From positions 315,611,001 through 315,675,000 of the forward strand of contig CM038214.1 of assembly GCA_021442155.1 (NCBI GenBank): 64,000 nucleotides of DNA, read 5' to 3'. The stretch comes from Cymbidium sinense (Eukaryota > Streptophyta > Magnoliopsida > Asparagales > Orchidaceae). The notes beneath the pieces are model-generated. The model saw only the letters and a program-made list of their open reading frames with translations. It was not told the DNA's origin and did no database searches. Below, piece by piece: positions 35,507 to 46,812 of this stretch. Numbering within the stretch: position 1 is the stretch's first letter; the number at the start of each line of letters is the position of its first letter. The position numbers and the translations under genes were made by a program.

Positions 35507-35924
35507 AGTATGGGTATAACCTTGATGAACATCATCAATAGGCTCAGTCAGATTTGGCGGTGAGGCAAAGCGAACGCGTTATCCTGTGGTGGGGATCTGG
35601 AGGTGTCTTGATATGGAGGTGGTGATGGGTAGTGGTTGGAGTGGGAGCGATGGAGGTTATAGTCATGGTGGTGTGGCGAAGGGAGAGATCGGGATATGAT
35701 GGTGGATCCTCGAGGCCAAGGTGGTTCGATGGGAAGGAGAAAGCGAAGAATGGCGATCCGATTTCTTGCTATGGAACTGTGTATTTACATAAGAGATGAT
35801 TCTAGTTATCTTGCATTTTTGATTTGCTCTATGTGTGCTCAATTTTTATCTATGTTGTTTATGTCTTGCTTGTGTTACTTGGTTGATGAAATCAAAAGAA
35901 GAAAATTTGAATGTTTTTCTGCTT
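35507..35924 (+). pseudogene. GRP retrocopy 5
   Basis: Start AGTATGGGTATAACC corresponds to the common 5' boundary with a substitution. Of the two CAG codons of the AQSR region, the first reads TAG and the second is intact. Several deletions shorten the Gly-rich tail. The 3'UTR is recognisable up to GAATGTTTTTCTGCTTAA. It lies about 175 bases after P0 copy 1, an arrangement repeated by P0 copy 2 and GRP copy 6. Confidence 0.8.
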
Positions 35925-37177
35925 AAAACAAAAACTAAACTAAAACCTAAACCCTAAACCTAAATCCTAAACCATCCAAACCCTAAAATAAAAAAAAAAA
36001 TAAAAAAAACCTAACCCTAAAACCTAAACCCCTAAACCCCCAAACCTAAACCTAAACCCCTAAACCTCCCCAAAACCTCTAAACCTAAACTAAACCCTAA
36101 ACCTCCTAAACCTCCCCCACTCCTAAACACTAAAACCACTAAAACCCTAAACCTCTAAACCTAAAACCTAAAACCTAAAACCTGGACTTAAAACTAAAAT
36201 ACTAAAATAAAATAAATAAATAAACCTAAATAAATAAAAATAAAATAAAATAAAACTAAACCTAAAATAATAAATAAATAAAATAAAAATAAAATAAAAT
36301 AAATAAACTAAACTAAAATAAAATAAACTTAATAATAAAAAACATAAATAAAATACAAACTAAACATAAAATAAAAATAAAATAAACCTAAAATAAAATA
36401 AATTTAAATCAAAATGAAAATGTAAACCTAAAAAATAAACCTAAAAATAAATAAAAAATAAAACCTAAATCCTAAACTAAAAAAATAAACCTAAAATATA
36501 AATAAAATAAATAAAATAAAAACTTAAACCTAAACTAAAATAAAAATGAAAATGATAAAACTTAAACATAGACCTAAAATAAAATAAAATAAACCTAAAC
36601 CTAAACTAAAAATAAAAATAAACCTAAAATTAAAACAAAACTTAAACCTAATAAATAAAATAAAACCTAAACCTAAACCAAAATAAAAAATAAAAACTTA
36701 AAAAACATAAAATAAAATAAAACTCAACTAGAATAAACTAAACCTAAACCTAAATAAAAAATAAACTAAAATAAAAACTCAAAATTAAAAATAAATAAAC
36801 CTAAAAAAAATAAACTAAACTAAATAAAAATATTAAATAAACCTTAAAAAATAAAATAAAATAAAATAAACTAAAATAAATAAAAAATAAACTAAATAAT
36901 CTAAATAAACTTAAACCTGCCGTTACTTAATATAAAATAAAATGAAAATAAAAAAAAATAAAAAAAAAAAAACCCAAAATCATAAATCTACCACACTAAA
37001 CCTACAACCCTAAACCCTAAACCTTAAAAGACCCTAAACCCTAAACATTAAATCCTAAACCGTAAACCCTAAACCCTAAACCCTAAACCTTAAACCCTAA
37101 ACCCTAAACTCTAAGACCTAACCCTAAACATTAAACCCTAAAAGCATAAACACTAAAACCCAAAACTCGAAACCCCG

Positions 37178-38050
37178 GTTGAGCTAATTTTTACGAAAGG
37201 TGATCTTAAAGAAGTCAATGAAGAGGTTATGAAATACAAAGTTGGTGCTCCTGCCTGTGTTGTTCTTGTTGCACCTATTTATGTTGTGGTTCCTCCAGGC
37301 AACACTAGTATGGATCCTTCATAGATTTCTTTCTTCCAAGAAAATCCCAACTAAGATCAATAAGGGTACAGTTGAAATTATCACCCTGGTTGAGCTGATT
37401 AAAAAAGGCGATAAGGTGGGCTACTCAAAGGGTGCTCTCTTTGCTAAGCTTGGGATTAAGCCATTCTTTTATGGCCTTATTGTCTAGTCTATGTATGATG
37501 ATGGTTTGGTGTTTAGTGTTGAGGTGCTTTACCTCACTGAAGATGATCTCATCAAGAAGTTTTCTACTGGCCTTTCAACAATCACTTCTCTCTCACTGGC
37601 CCTCTCTTATCCCACCCTTACTACTGCACTGCACATGTTCATCAATGCTTACAAGAATTTCCTCACCGCCGTGATTACCACTGATTACACATACCTGCAG
37701 GCGGAGAAGGTTAGAGATTATTTGAAAAATCATAATAAATTTAATGTGGCTACTATGCCTGATGCTTCTACTACTCCTCCTGCTATTGCTGCTCTAGTGG
37801 AAGAGAAGAAGGAAGAGCCTACTGAGGAATCTAATGATGTTATGGGTTTCAACTTATTCGACTAAGCTTTGTTGTCCTTCTATAAAATCAAATTTTATTG
37901 TCTCTAGGAGCTAAATCATTTTGTGAAATACCATTTTTGTAAATTTTTGAATTACATTTTATTTTATCATATTTTATTAGTTGTTAGAGGATAATGTCTT
38001 GTTTGATTTGGTAATTTCTTATTTATTATGGAATCATTTGATTTTAAAAT
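37178..38050 (+). pseudogene. Ribosomal protein P0 (uL10) retrocopy 2, best preserved
   Basis: This copy covers roughly the C-terminal two-thirds of P0 and starts at the same internal point as copy 1 (VELIF). It reads [11 protein letters not shown], then [17 protein letters not shown], then TAG at 37,322-37,324, the stop also seen in copy 1. A small deletion shifts frame. [14 protein letters not shown] and the [13 protein letters not shown] region follow to a second TAG at 37,485-37,487. The last segment, 37,491-37,865, is open and ends in the P-protein C-terminal signature MGFNLFD, which in living P0 contacts translation factors on the stalk. A 3'UTR of about 185 bases leads to an A-rich tail and CCCTAAA. 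No intron is present. Not functional. Confidence 0.9.
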
Positions 38051-38201
38051 TTAAAAAAAAACCCTAAACCCTTAACCCTAAACCTTAACAGTAAACCATA
38101 AACCCTAAACACCAAACCCTTAACCTAAACCTAAATTAACTAAATAAATTAAAAAATAAACCTAAACCCTAAAACTAATAAACCTAAACCTAAACCCTAA
38201 A

Positions 38202-38667
38202 AATGGGCAGAACCTTGATGGTAGGAACATCATCATCAACCAGGCTTAGTCTAGATCTGATGGTGGAGGCGAAGGCGGAGGTGGCAGTAATCATAGTGGT
38301 GGTGGGGGATTTGGAGGTGTTGGTGGATATGCAGGTGGTGGTCGGTGCAGAGGTGGTTATGGAGACAGGAGGAGTGACGGAGGTTACAACCATGGTGGTG
38401 GCAGAGGGAGAGATCAGGGATATGATGGTGGATCCCTCTACTGAGGCGGTGGTTTGATGGGAACTAGAGAAACTAAAGAACTGATCTAGAATCTTATGGA
38501 ACTGTGTCTTTACAGTAGAGATGGTTCTAGTTATCTAGGGTTTTTGATTTACTCTATGCATGCTCATTTTTGAAATTTGTCATCTCTTGTGTCTTAGAAA
38601 ACTTGGTGTGTTACTTGGTTGATGAAATTGAGAAGAAGAAATGTTGAATCTAAATTTGTTTTCTATT
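38202..38667 (+). pseudogene. GRP retrocopy 6
   Basis: This is a well-preserved copy: AATGGGCAGAACCTTGATGG gives NGQNLDG. The first CAG of the AQSR region is intact and the second reads TAG. The Gly-rich tail is nearly complete, followed by a 3'UTR ending in TTTGTTTTCTATTA. It lies 150 bases after P0 copy 2, with TTAACTAAATAAATT-type spacer between. Two opposing ORFs here (38,190-38,393 minus; 38,203-38,457 plus) are out of the GRP frame. Confidence 0.85.
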
Positions 38668-39110
38668 AAAAAATACCAAAACCCTAAACCCTAAACTAAT
38701 ACTTGAACTCTAAACCTAAAACCTAAACCCTAAACCCTAAACCCTAAACCTAAAATAGAAAAAAAATAAAAAAAACCCTAACCCTAAACCCTAAGCCCTA
38801 AAACTAACCCTAAACCCTAAACCCTAAACCCTAAACCTAACCCACAAACTAAACCCTAACCCTAAACCCTAAACCTAAATTCTACCTAAATCCTAAACCT
38901 AAACCCTAAACCCAAAACCCTAAACCCTAAATCCTAAACCCTAAACCCTAAACTAAACCCTAAACCCTAACCCCTAAAATCCCTAAACCCTAAACCCTAA
39001 CCTAAACCCCAAACCCAAACTAAACAAATCTAAACATAAAATAGTAACTAAATAAATTAAAAAAATAAACCCTAAAACTTAATAAACCAAAACCAAAACC
39101 AAAACCTAAG

Positions 39111-39555
39111 AATGGGCAAAACCTTGGGGAACATCACCATCAATCGGCTCTAGATCTAGTAGTGGTGAGGCAAGGCGGGTTATAACAGTGGTGGTGGGGG
39201 ATCTAGATGTGCTAGTGGATATGAAGGTGGTGGTCGTTGTAGTGGTGGTTATTGAGGAGGGAGGAGTGACGGAGGTTACAGTCGTGGTGGTGGCGGAGGG
39301 AGAGATCGAGGATATGATGGTGAATCCCTCTACTCGATAGGTTAGGGTTATTCTGATGGGAACTTGAGAAAATGAAGAACGACTTATGGAACCATGTCTT
39401 TAGTAGAGACAGTTCTAATTATCCAAGGTTTTTGATTTGCTCTATGTGTGCTCATTTTTGATCTATGTCATCGCTTCTATCTTGGAGAACTTGGACTATT
39501 ACTTGGTGGATGAAATCAAGAAGAAGAAATATTGAATCTGAATTTATTCTCTATT
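39111..39555 (+). pseudogene. GRP retrocopy 7
   Basis: This copy has the same start (AATGGGCAAAACCTTGG) and tail organisation, with a deletion near the AQSR region and a TGA within the Gly/Tyr tail (GGTTATTGAGGAGGG near 39,247). The 3'UTR ends GAATTTATTCTCTATTA. It lies only about 440 bases after copy 6, with CCCTAAA-rich sequence between; this is the closest spacing in block III. Confidence 0.85.
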
Positions 39556-40564
39556 AAAAAAATAATAAAATCCCTAAACCCTTAACTAAAAGTTGAACCC
39601 TAAACCCTAAACTAATACCTAAACCCTAAACCTAAAACCTAAACTCTAAACACTAAAAATACATAAATTTTTTTTAAAAAAAACCCTAAACCTTAAAATA
39701 AACCCTAAACCCTAAACCCTAAAACCCTAAACCCTAAACCCTAAACAAAACTACTAAACCATAAAATTAAATCGTAAACCCTAAAACCTAAAAACCTAAA
39801 CCAAAACTAAATAAAACCTAAAAATAAAATAAATAAAACCTAAATAAAAAAAAATAAAATAATAAAATAAAATAAAACTAAACTAAAACCTAAACCTAAA
39901 AAAAATAAAATAAAATAAAATAAAACTAAACTAAAATAAATAAATAAACACCTAAACTAAACTACAAATAAAATAAACCTAAAAAAAACATAAATAAAAT
40001 AAAACTAAATGAATAATAATATAAAATAAACCTAAGATAAAATAAAATAAAAAAAACTAAATAAAACTTAAACCTAAAAATAAACCTAAAATAAAACCTA
40101 AAATAAATAAAAATAAAACCTAAACCTTAAACTAAAGAAAAAAAATGTGAACCTAAATAAACAAAATAAAATAAACTAAACCTAAACTAAAATAAATAAA
40201 ACCTAAACCTAAATCTAAAATAAACTAAAAAACTAAACCCTAAACTAAATAAAATAAAATAAACTAAAAATAAGCCTAAAACTAAACTAAAAAAATAAAA
40301 CCTAAAATAAACCTAAAATCTAAACCTAAAAAAATAAAATAAAAACCTAAACCTAAACCTAAAAATTAAAAATTCTAAACCTAAAAAATAAAATAAAAAT
40401 TAAGCAAAACTAAAAGATAAACCTAAACCTAAAATAAACTAAAATAAAAAACCTAAAATAAAATAAATAAACCTAAAAAATAAACCTATATAAAAATTAA
40501 AAATATAATAAACTAAAATAAATAAAAAATAAACTAAATAAACTACACTTACTGGTTTGGAATT

Positions 40565-41045
40565 TTAAAATAAACTCCAAACTCCACCACCCTAAACCCT
40601 AAATCCTACCCTACTAAACCTAAACCACTACAACCTCTGTACCTCCTGACCTGACTAGGCTTCCACACCTGGGCCTGACCTAAACCCTGACCATAACCTG
40701 GGCCTGACCACTAAACCTACTACTGGGCCCTCCCTAACATGACCCTGACTGACACTCCATAACCTTAATCCTAATCCTAACCAGACCCTAAATCTAAACT
40801 AAACCTCCTAATCTTAAACTGCAACAGATCCGAAACCTAAAGAAACCCAGATCTTACCAAACCAACAAAACTGACAGCCCTGACCCAAATGCATAAACCT
40901 AAACCTAAACTCCTTACACTTGACTCCTAAAACTAACCACACTTCCAACCTAAACCTTCTAACCTCTAATGATACTCCTAAACCACCTAACCCCTGACCA
41001 CACAACCATAACCCTAAACAAACCCCACCACAAAGCAAACCATAA
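40565..41045. repeat. GC-richer irregular telomere-like segment
   Basis: Telomere-type words are mixed with CCTGACC, CCTGGGCC and CTGGGCCC motifs not seen in ordinary parts of the array, for example CACCTGGGCCTGACC near 40,666. It might be real divergence or a long-read base-calling or consensus artefact. The 74-codon minus-strand ORF here is a translation of it and not a gene. Confidence 0.6.
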
Positions 41046-41189
41046 AACCCTAAATCCTAAACCCTAAACCTAAACCCTAAATCAAACCCTAAACTAAACC
41101 CTAAACCCTAAATCCCAAACCCCTAAACTTAAACCTCAACTAAATAAATTAAAAAATAAACAAACCCAAAACCTAAACTTAACTCAAGG

Positions 41190-41633
41190 AATGGCGGAAC
41201 ATTGAAGAAAATCACCAACCATGCTAGTCTAGATCTGGTGGTGGAGGGAAGGAGTTATCAGTGGTGGTGGGGATCTGGAGGTGCTAGTGGATGTGGAGGT
41301 GGTGGTGAGAATGGTGGTTATGGAGGAAAAAGGGCGATGGAGGTTTACAAGGTGGTGGTGAGGAGGAGAGATTGAGAGATGATGGTGGATCCCGATACTC
41401 GAGGGGCGTGGTGGGTTAACTAACTAGAAATGAAGAATGGTCCGATCTACTACTTATGGAACTATGTCATTACAATAAAAATAGTTCTAGTTATCTAGGG
41501 TCTTTGTTTTGCTCCATGCATGCTCATTTTTTTATCTATGCCATCATTTATGTCTTAGAAAATTTGGTGTGTTACTTGGTTGATGAAATAAAAAAAAAGA
41601 AATGTTGAATCTAAATTTGAATTTATTCTTTAT
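41190..41633 (+). pseudogene. GRP retrocopy 8
   Basis: The copy starts AATGGCGGAACATTGAAG, a shortened form of the common boundary. The AQSR region has drifted, the Gly-rich tail carries several one-base losses (for example GGAAAAAGGGCGATGG), and the 3'UTR includes GTTCTAGTTATCTAGGG. It ends AATTTATTCTTTATTA. A TAAATAAATTAAAAAATAA spacer precedes it. Confidence 0.8.
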
Positions 41634-42542
41634 TAAAAATAAATAAATATGATAAGCCCTGAATTAAAACCTGAATCTTAAACCTAAAACCTAAACCCTA
41701 AACCCTAACCTAAACTCCACACTACCTACAACACTAAACCCTAAACCCTAAACCCTAAACCCTAAACTCTAAACTAAACCACTCCTAAACCCTAAACCTT
41801 AAACCCTAAACCTACCTAAATCCTAAAACCCACCCCCAACCATAAAACCTAAACCTAAACCTAAACCCCTAAACCTAAAACACCTAAACTAAATAAAACC
41901 TAAAAATAAAATAAATAAAAAAATCTTATCCTAAAAAAAAACCAAAACTAAAACCTAAACCTAAATCTAAACCTAAAAATAAAATAAAATAAAAAATATA
42001 AACTAAACTAAAATAAAATAAATAAAAACCTAAAAATAAAAAACCTAAATAAAATAAAAACTAAATGAAAAATAAAAATAAAATAAACCTAAAATAAAGT
42101 AAAATGAAAACTAAATAGAAAAGCTAAACTTAAAAATAAATAAAAATAAAACCTAAACATTAAACTAAAAAAAACATAAACCTCGAATAAGTAAAATAAA
42201 ATAAAATAAAACCTAAACTAAAATAAATAAAACCTAAACCTAAACCTAAAATAAACTAAACCTAAAACCCAAATTAAAATAAAATAAACTAAAAATAAAC
42301 CTAAACATAAACTAAAAAATAAAACCTAAAAAATAAACCACCTAAACCTAAATAGAAATAAAATAAAACATAAACCTAAACCTAAAAATAAAAATAAAAC
42401 TTAAAAATTAAAGTAAAAATAAAACTATACTAAAAAATAAACCTAAACCCTAAACCCTAAGCCCTAAACTAAAACCTAATAGTAACTAAATAAATTTAAA
42501 AATAAACCTAAACTTTAAAACCTGATAAACCCAAATCTTAAG

Positions 42543-42990
42543 AATGGCGTGAACATTGACATCCATCACTAACTAGGCTCAGATGTGGCGGCGGGCGATG
42601 ATATCCAGTGGTGGTGGGGGATCTAGAGGTGCTGGTGAATATGGAGGTGGTGGACGGAGTATTGGTGGTTATGGAGGCGGGAGGAGCATCCGAGGTTACA
42701 ACCGTGGTGGTGGCGGAGGGAGAGATCGGGGATATGATGGTGGATCCTGCTACTCGAGAGGCCTGGGTGGTTCTGATGGGAACTAAAGAAATTGAAGAAT
42801 GACCCTTCCGATCTACTGCTTATTGTGTCTTTACAGTAGAGACAATTTTAGTTATCTAGGATTTTTTATTTGCTCTATGCGTGCTCATTTTTTATCTATG
42901 TTGTTGCTTGTGTCTTAGAAAACTTGGTGTGTTACTTGGTTGATGAAATAAAAAAGAGGAAATGTTGAATCTAAATTTATTCTCAGTTAA
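42543..42990 (+). pseudogene. GRP retrocopy 9 (longest residual GRP frame)
   Basis: This copy retains the GRP reading frame best. From 42,583 to 42,786 it is open for 67 codons in the parental frame, with motifs such as EYGGGGRSIGGYGGGR and GRDRGYDGGS, ending in GSDGN and a stop, as the consensus does. There is no RRM, the AQSR region upstream has TAG in place of the first CAG, and the ATG used is not the parental start. The 3'UTR ends AAATTTATTCTCAGTTA. Any product would be a glycine-rich fragment; I consider it non-functional. Confidence 0.85.
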
Positions 42991-44759
42991 AAAAAAAACC
43001 AAAAACCTTAAACCCTAAACTAAAACCAAAACCTTAGACCTAGAAACTAAACCCTAAACCCTAAACCCTAAACCCTAAAGTATAAAACTAGCCATAAACC
43101 CTAAACCCAAAACCAAACCTACAACCCTAATCCCCAAGCCTTACCCTAACCACCCCAAACCACTGCCCTAAACGCCTGGGCCCCAACCTAAAACCTACTG
43201 ACCCTAAATCTAAATCCTAACCTAAACTAAATAAATAAAAAAAACCTAAACGTTAAAAATATACCTAAGAAATAAAACCAAAAAATAAAAAAATAAATAA
43301 AACTAAACCCTAAACTTTAAAAAAATTTAAAATTAAAATAAACCTAAACCTAAACTAAACTAAACTAAACTAAAATAAATAAAACCTAAACCTAAACTTA
43401 AAATAAACTAAACCTAAACCTAAACCTAAACCCTAAATAAAATAAAATAAACTAAAATAAACCTAAACTAAACTTAAAATAAACCTAAAATTAAACCTCA
43501 AAATCCTAAACCTAAACCAAATAAAAAAAAAAAAACATAAACCTAAACCAAAAAAATAAAATAAAAATAAAACTAAACTAAAAAATAAATAAACCTAAAC
43601 CTAAACCTAAAAAATAAACTAAAATAAAAAGCTTAAACTAAAATAAATAAACTAAACTAAATATAAATAAAAATAAAACAAAATAAAAATAAATAAAATA
43701 AAATAAAATAAATAAAATAAACTAAATAAACCAAATAAACTAGACCTACTACTGGTTTCTAATTTAAAATAAAATAAAATAATAATAAAAAAAATAAAAG
43801 ATAAACCTAACCTAAATCACCCAACCTAAACCCTAAACCCTAAACCTAAACCCTAAACCTAAAACCTACTACCCTAAACCCTAAACCCCCAAACCCTAAA
43901 CTCACCCCTAAACATTAAAACCTAAAACTTAAACCTAAACAAAATAAAACATAAAAATAAAACATTAAAAAACCTAAACCTAAATAAAATAAAAAATAAA
44001 CCAAATTAAGATCTAAACCTAAACATAAAAATAAAATAAAAATATAAAATAAACTAAACTAAACTAAAATAAATAAAACTTAAACTAAACTAAAAAAATA
44101 AAATAAACCTAAAAAAATAAAAATATAAAAAAATACTAAACATAAAATAAAAAATAAATTAAAATGAAAATTAAATAAAATCTAAACCTAAAAATAAACT
44201 TAAAAATAAAACCAAAATATGTAAAAAAAAAACCTAAACCCTAGACTAAAAGAAAAACATAAACCAAAATTAATAAAATAAAATAAACATAAACCCAAAC
44301 TAAATTAAACTAACTAAAATAAATAAAACCTAAACCTACACCTAAAATAAAGTAAACCTAAACCCTAAACCAAATAAAATAAAATAAACTAAAATGAAAC
44401 CTAAACTTTAACTAAAAAATAAAATGTAAAAATAAACCTAAAATAAAAACCTAAGACCTAAACCTAAAAAAATAAAATAAAAACCTAAACCTAATCCTAA
44501 AAAATAAAAAACTTAAAACTAAAAATAAAATAAAATAAAAACTAAACTAAAAATAAGCATAAACCTAAACCTAAAATAAACTAAAATAAAAAGCTAAACT
44601 AAAATAAACCTAAAATAAATAAACTAAACTAAATAAAAAATATAAACATAAATAAAAATAAAATGTAAAATAAACTGAAATAAATAAAAATAAAGGTAGA
44701 AAGCTTACATGGGTTTGCTTAATTTAAAATTAAAAAAAAAATCCTAACCCTAAATGCTA

Positions 44760-45010
44760 AAACACCCTCCTTCCAAACCTGACCCTAGGCCCTACCTGAT
44801 CCTAACCCTGACCCAAACCACAAACCCTCACCACCACATGAAACCAAACCCTAACACCTAACTACCCTGACCCTAACCTCAAACACTAAACCCTAAAGGC
44901 CACATTAAACCCTGACCCTAAACCCTAAACCCTCCCTAAACCCTACCCTAAACCTAATCATACCTGAACCCCAAACTAATCTAGGCCAAACCTAAACCCT
45001 AAACCATAAA
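44760..45010. repeat. Second GC-richer irregular telomere-like segment
   Basis: It shows the same texture as 40,565-41,045: CCTGACCC, CCTAGGCCC and CCTGATCC words among CCCTAAA variants, between an A-rich stretch and an AAATAAA-rich stretch. Nothing coding is visible. Confidence 0.55.
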
Positions 45011-46072
45011 CCCTAAAGATCCTAAAATTAAAGATAAAACTAAATAACTTTAAATAAATAAATAAATAAACTTAAATCTAAATAAAATAAAATAAAAGAA
45101 AATATTAAACTAAACCTAAACCTAAACTTAAAAATAAAATAAAATAAAATAAAAATAAACTAAAATAAAATAAAATAAAAAACCTAAACTAGTGAAGATA
45201 AAAACCTGGAATAAAACCTAAATAAAATAAAACTAAATGTAAAATAAAAATAAAATGGACCTAAAATGAAATAAAATAAAATAAAAACTAAATAAAAACC
45301 TAAACCTAAAAGATAAACCTTAAATTAAATAGAGAATAAAGCTTAAACCCTAAACTTAAAAAAAAAACCTAAACCTAAACTAAAAATAACCTAAATGAAA
45401 ATAAACTAAACTAAAATAAATAAAAAACCCAAAAAAACTAAACCTAAAGTTAAACCAAAATTAATTAAAATAACATAAATTAAATATAAACCTAAACCTA
45501 AACTAAAAAATAAAACTAAAACCTAAACCTAAAAAAATAAAATGAAAACCTGAACCTAAACCTAAAAATAAAAAATAAAACTCAACTAAAAAATAAGCCT
45601 AAACCTAAAAAAATAAAGTAAAATAAAAAACCTAAACTAAATTAAATAAACCTAAATAAAAAATAAAATAAAATGAACTTAAATAAATAAAATAAAAATG
45701 ATAAACTTAATAAACATACTTTGCTTAATTTTTTTTTAAAAAAAATCATAAACCCTAAATCCTAAATCTTAAATCCTAAAATTAACCCTAAACCCTAAAC
45801 CTTAACCCTAAACCTACAACCATAAATCTTAAACCCTAAAACTTGAAACCCTAAACTCTAAACCCTAAATCCTGAACCCTAAACCCTAAACCCTAAACTG
45901 TAAACCCTAAAACCCTAAACCCTAAACCTTAAACCCTAAAACCTTAAACCCTAAATCCTAACCTGTAAACCCTAAACCCTAAACCCTCAATCATAAAACC
46001 TACAACATTAAACCTTAAAACCTAAATCCCAAACCCTAAACCCTAAACTTACCTTACACATTATACTCTAAG

Positions 46073-46544
46073 AATGGGCCAAACCTTGACGGCAGGAACA
46101 TTACCATCAACTAGGCTTAATCTAGATCTGACGATGGAGGCGAAGGTGGAGGAGGTGATTATTGTAGTGGTGGTGGGGGATCTAGAGGTGCTGGTGCATA
46201 TTGAGGTGGTGGTTGTAGCAGTGGTGGTTATAGGAGGAGGAGGAGCAATGGAGGTTATAGCTATGGTGGTGGTGAGGGGAGAGGTTGGGGATATGATGGC
46301 AGATCCCTCTACTCGAGAGGCATAGGTGGTTCTGATGGGAACTAGAGAAACTGCAGAACAATCGATCTAATCTACTGCTTATGGAACTGTCTTTACAGTA
46401 GAGACGATTCTACTTATCTAGGGTTTTTGATTTGCTCTATGGGTGCTCATTTTTTATCTATGTTATCGCTTGTGTCTTAGAAAACATGGAGTGCTACTTG
46501 GTTAATGAAATCGAAAAGAAAAAATGTTGAATTGGTTCTATGTT
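46073..46544 (+). pseudogene. GRP retrocopy 10
   Basis: The start is AATGGGCCAAACCTTGACGG. The CAG codons of the AQSR region read TAG and TAA. The Gly-rich tail is close to full length (for example GGTGGTGGGGGATCTAGAGG), with a TGA near 46,202. The 3'UTR ends GGTTCTATGTTA. It stands about 270 bases before locus C, exactly as copy 3 stands before locus B. Confidence 0.85.
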
Positions 46545-46812
46545 AAAATTTTTTTTTAAACTCTAAACCCTAAACCCTAAACTAAAACTTAAACCCAAAC
46601 CTAAAACCTAAACCCTAAACCCTAAACCTTAAACCTTAAACCTTAAACCCTAAAACTTTAAACCTTAAAACCCTAAACCCTAAACCCTAAACCCAAAACA
46701 TACAACCCTAAACCCTAAACACTAAGCCCCAATCCCTAAATCTAAACCCTAAACCCAAACTAACCTAAACCCTAAACTAACCCAAACCCTAACCCTAAAC
46801 TAACCCCTAAAC

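Larger units (their letters stand above)
31874..46812. repeat. Telomere-like satellite block III
   Basis: This is the largest array, about 15 kb. It alternates CCCTAAA-rich stretches, AAATAAA/ACCTAAA-rich stretches, GRP retrocopies and two P0 retrocopies. A spacer word close to TAACTAAATAAATTAAAA stands about 30-70 bases before most GRP copies (near 35,410, 38,135, 39,046, 41,140 and 42,483). TTACTTAATTT boundary words occur near 32,617, 32,692, 34,445, 36,916 (altered), 44,714 and 45,722. GC-richer irregular segments lie at 40,565-41,045, 43,120-43,200 and 44,760-45,010. Everything between the listed features is this repeat; I see no gene. Confidence 0.9.
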
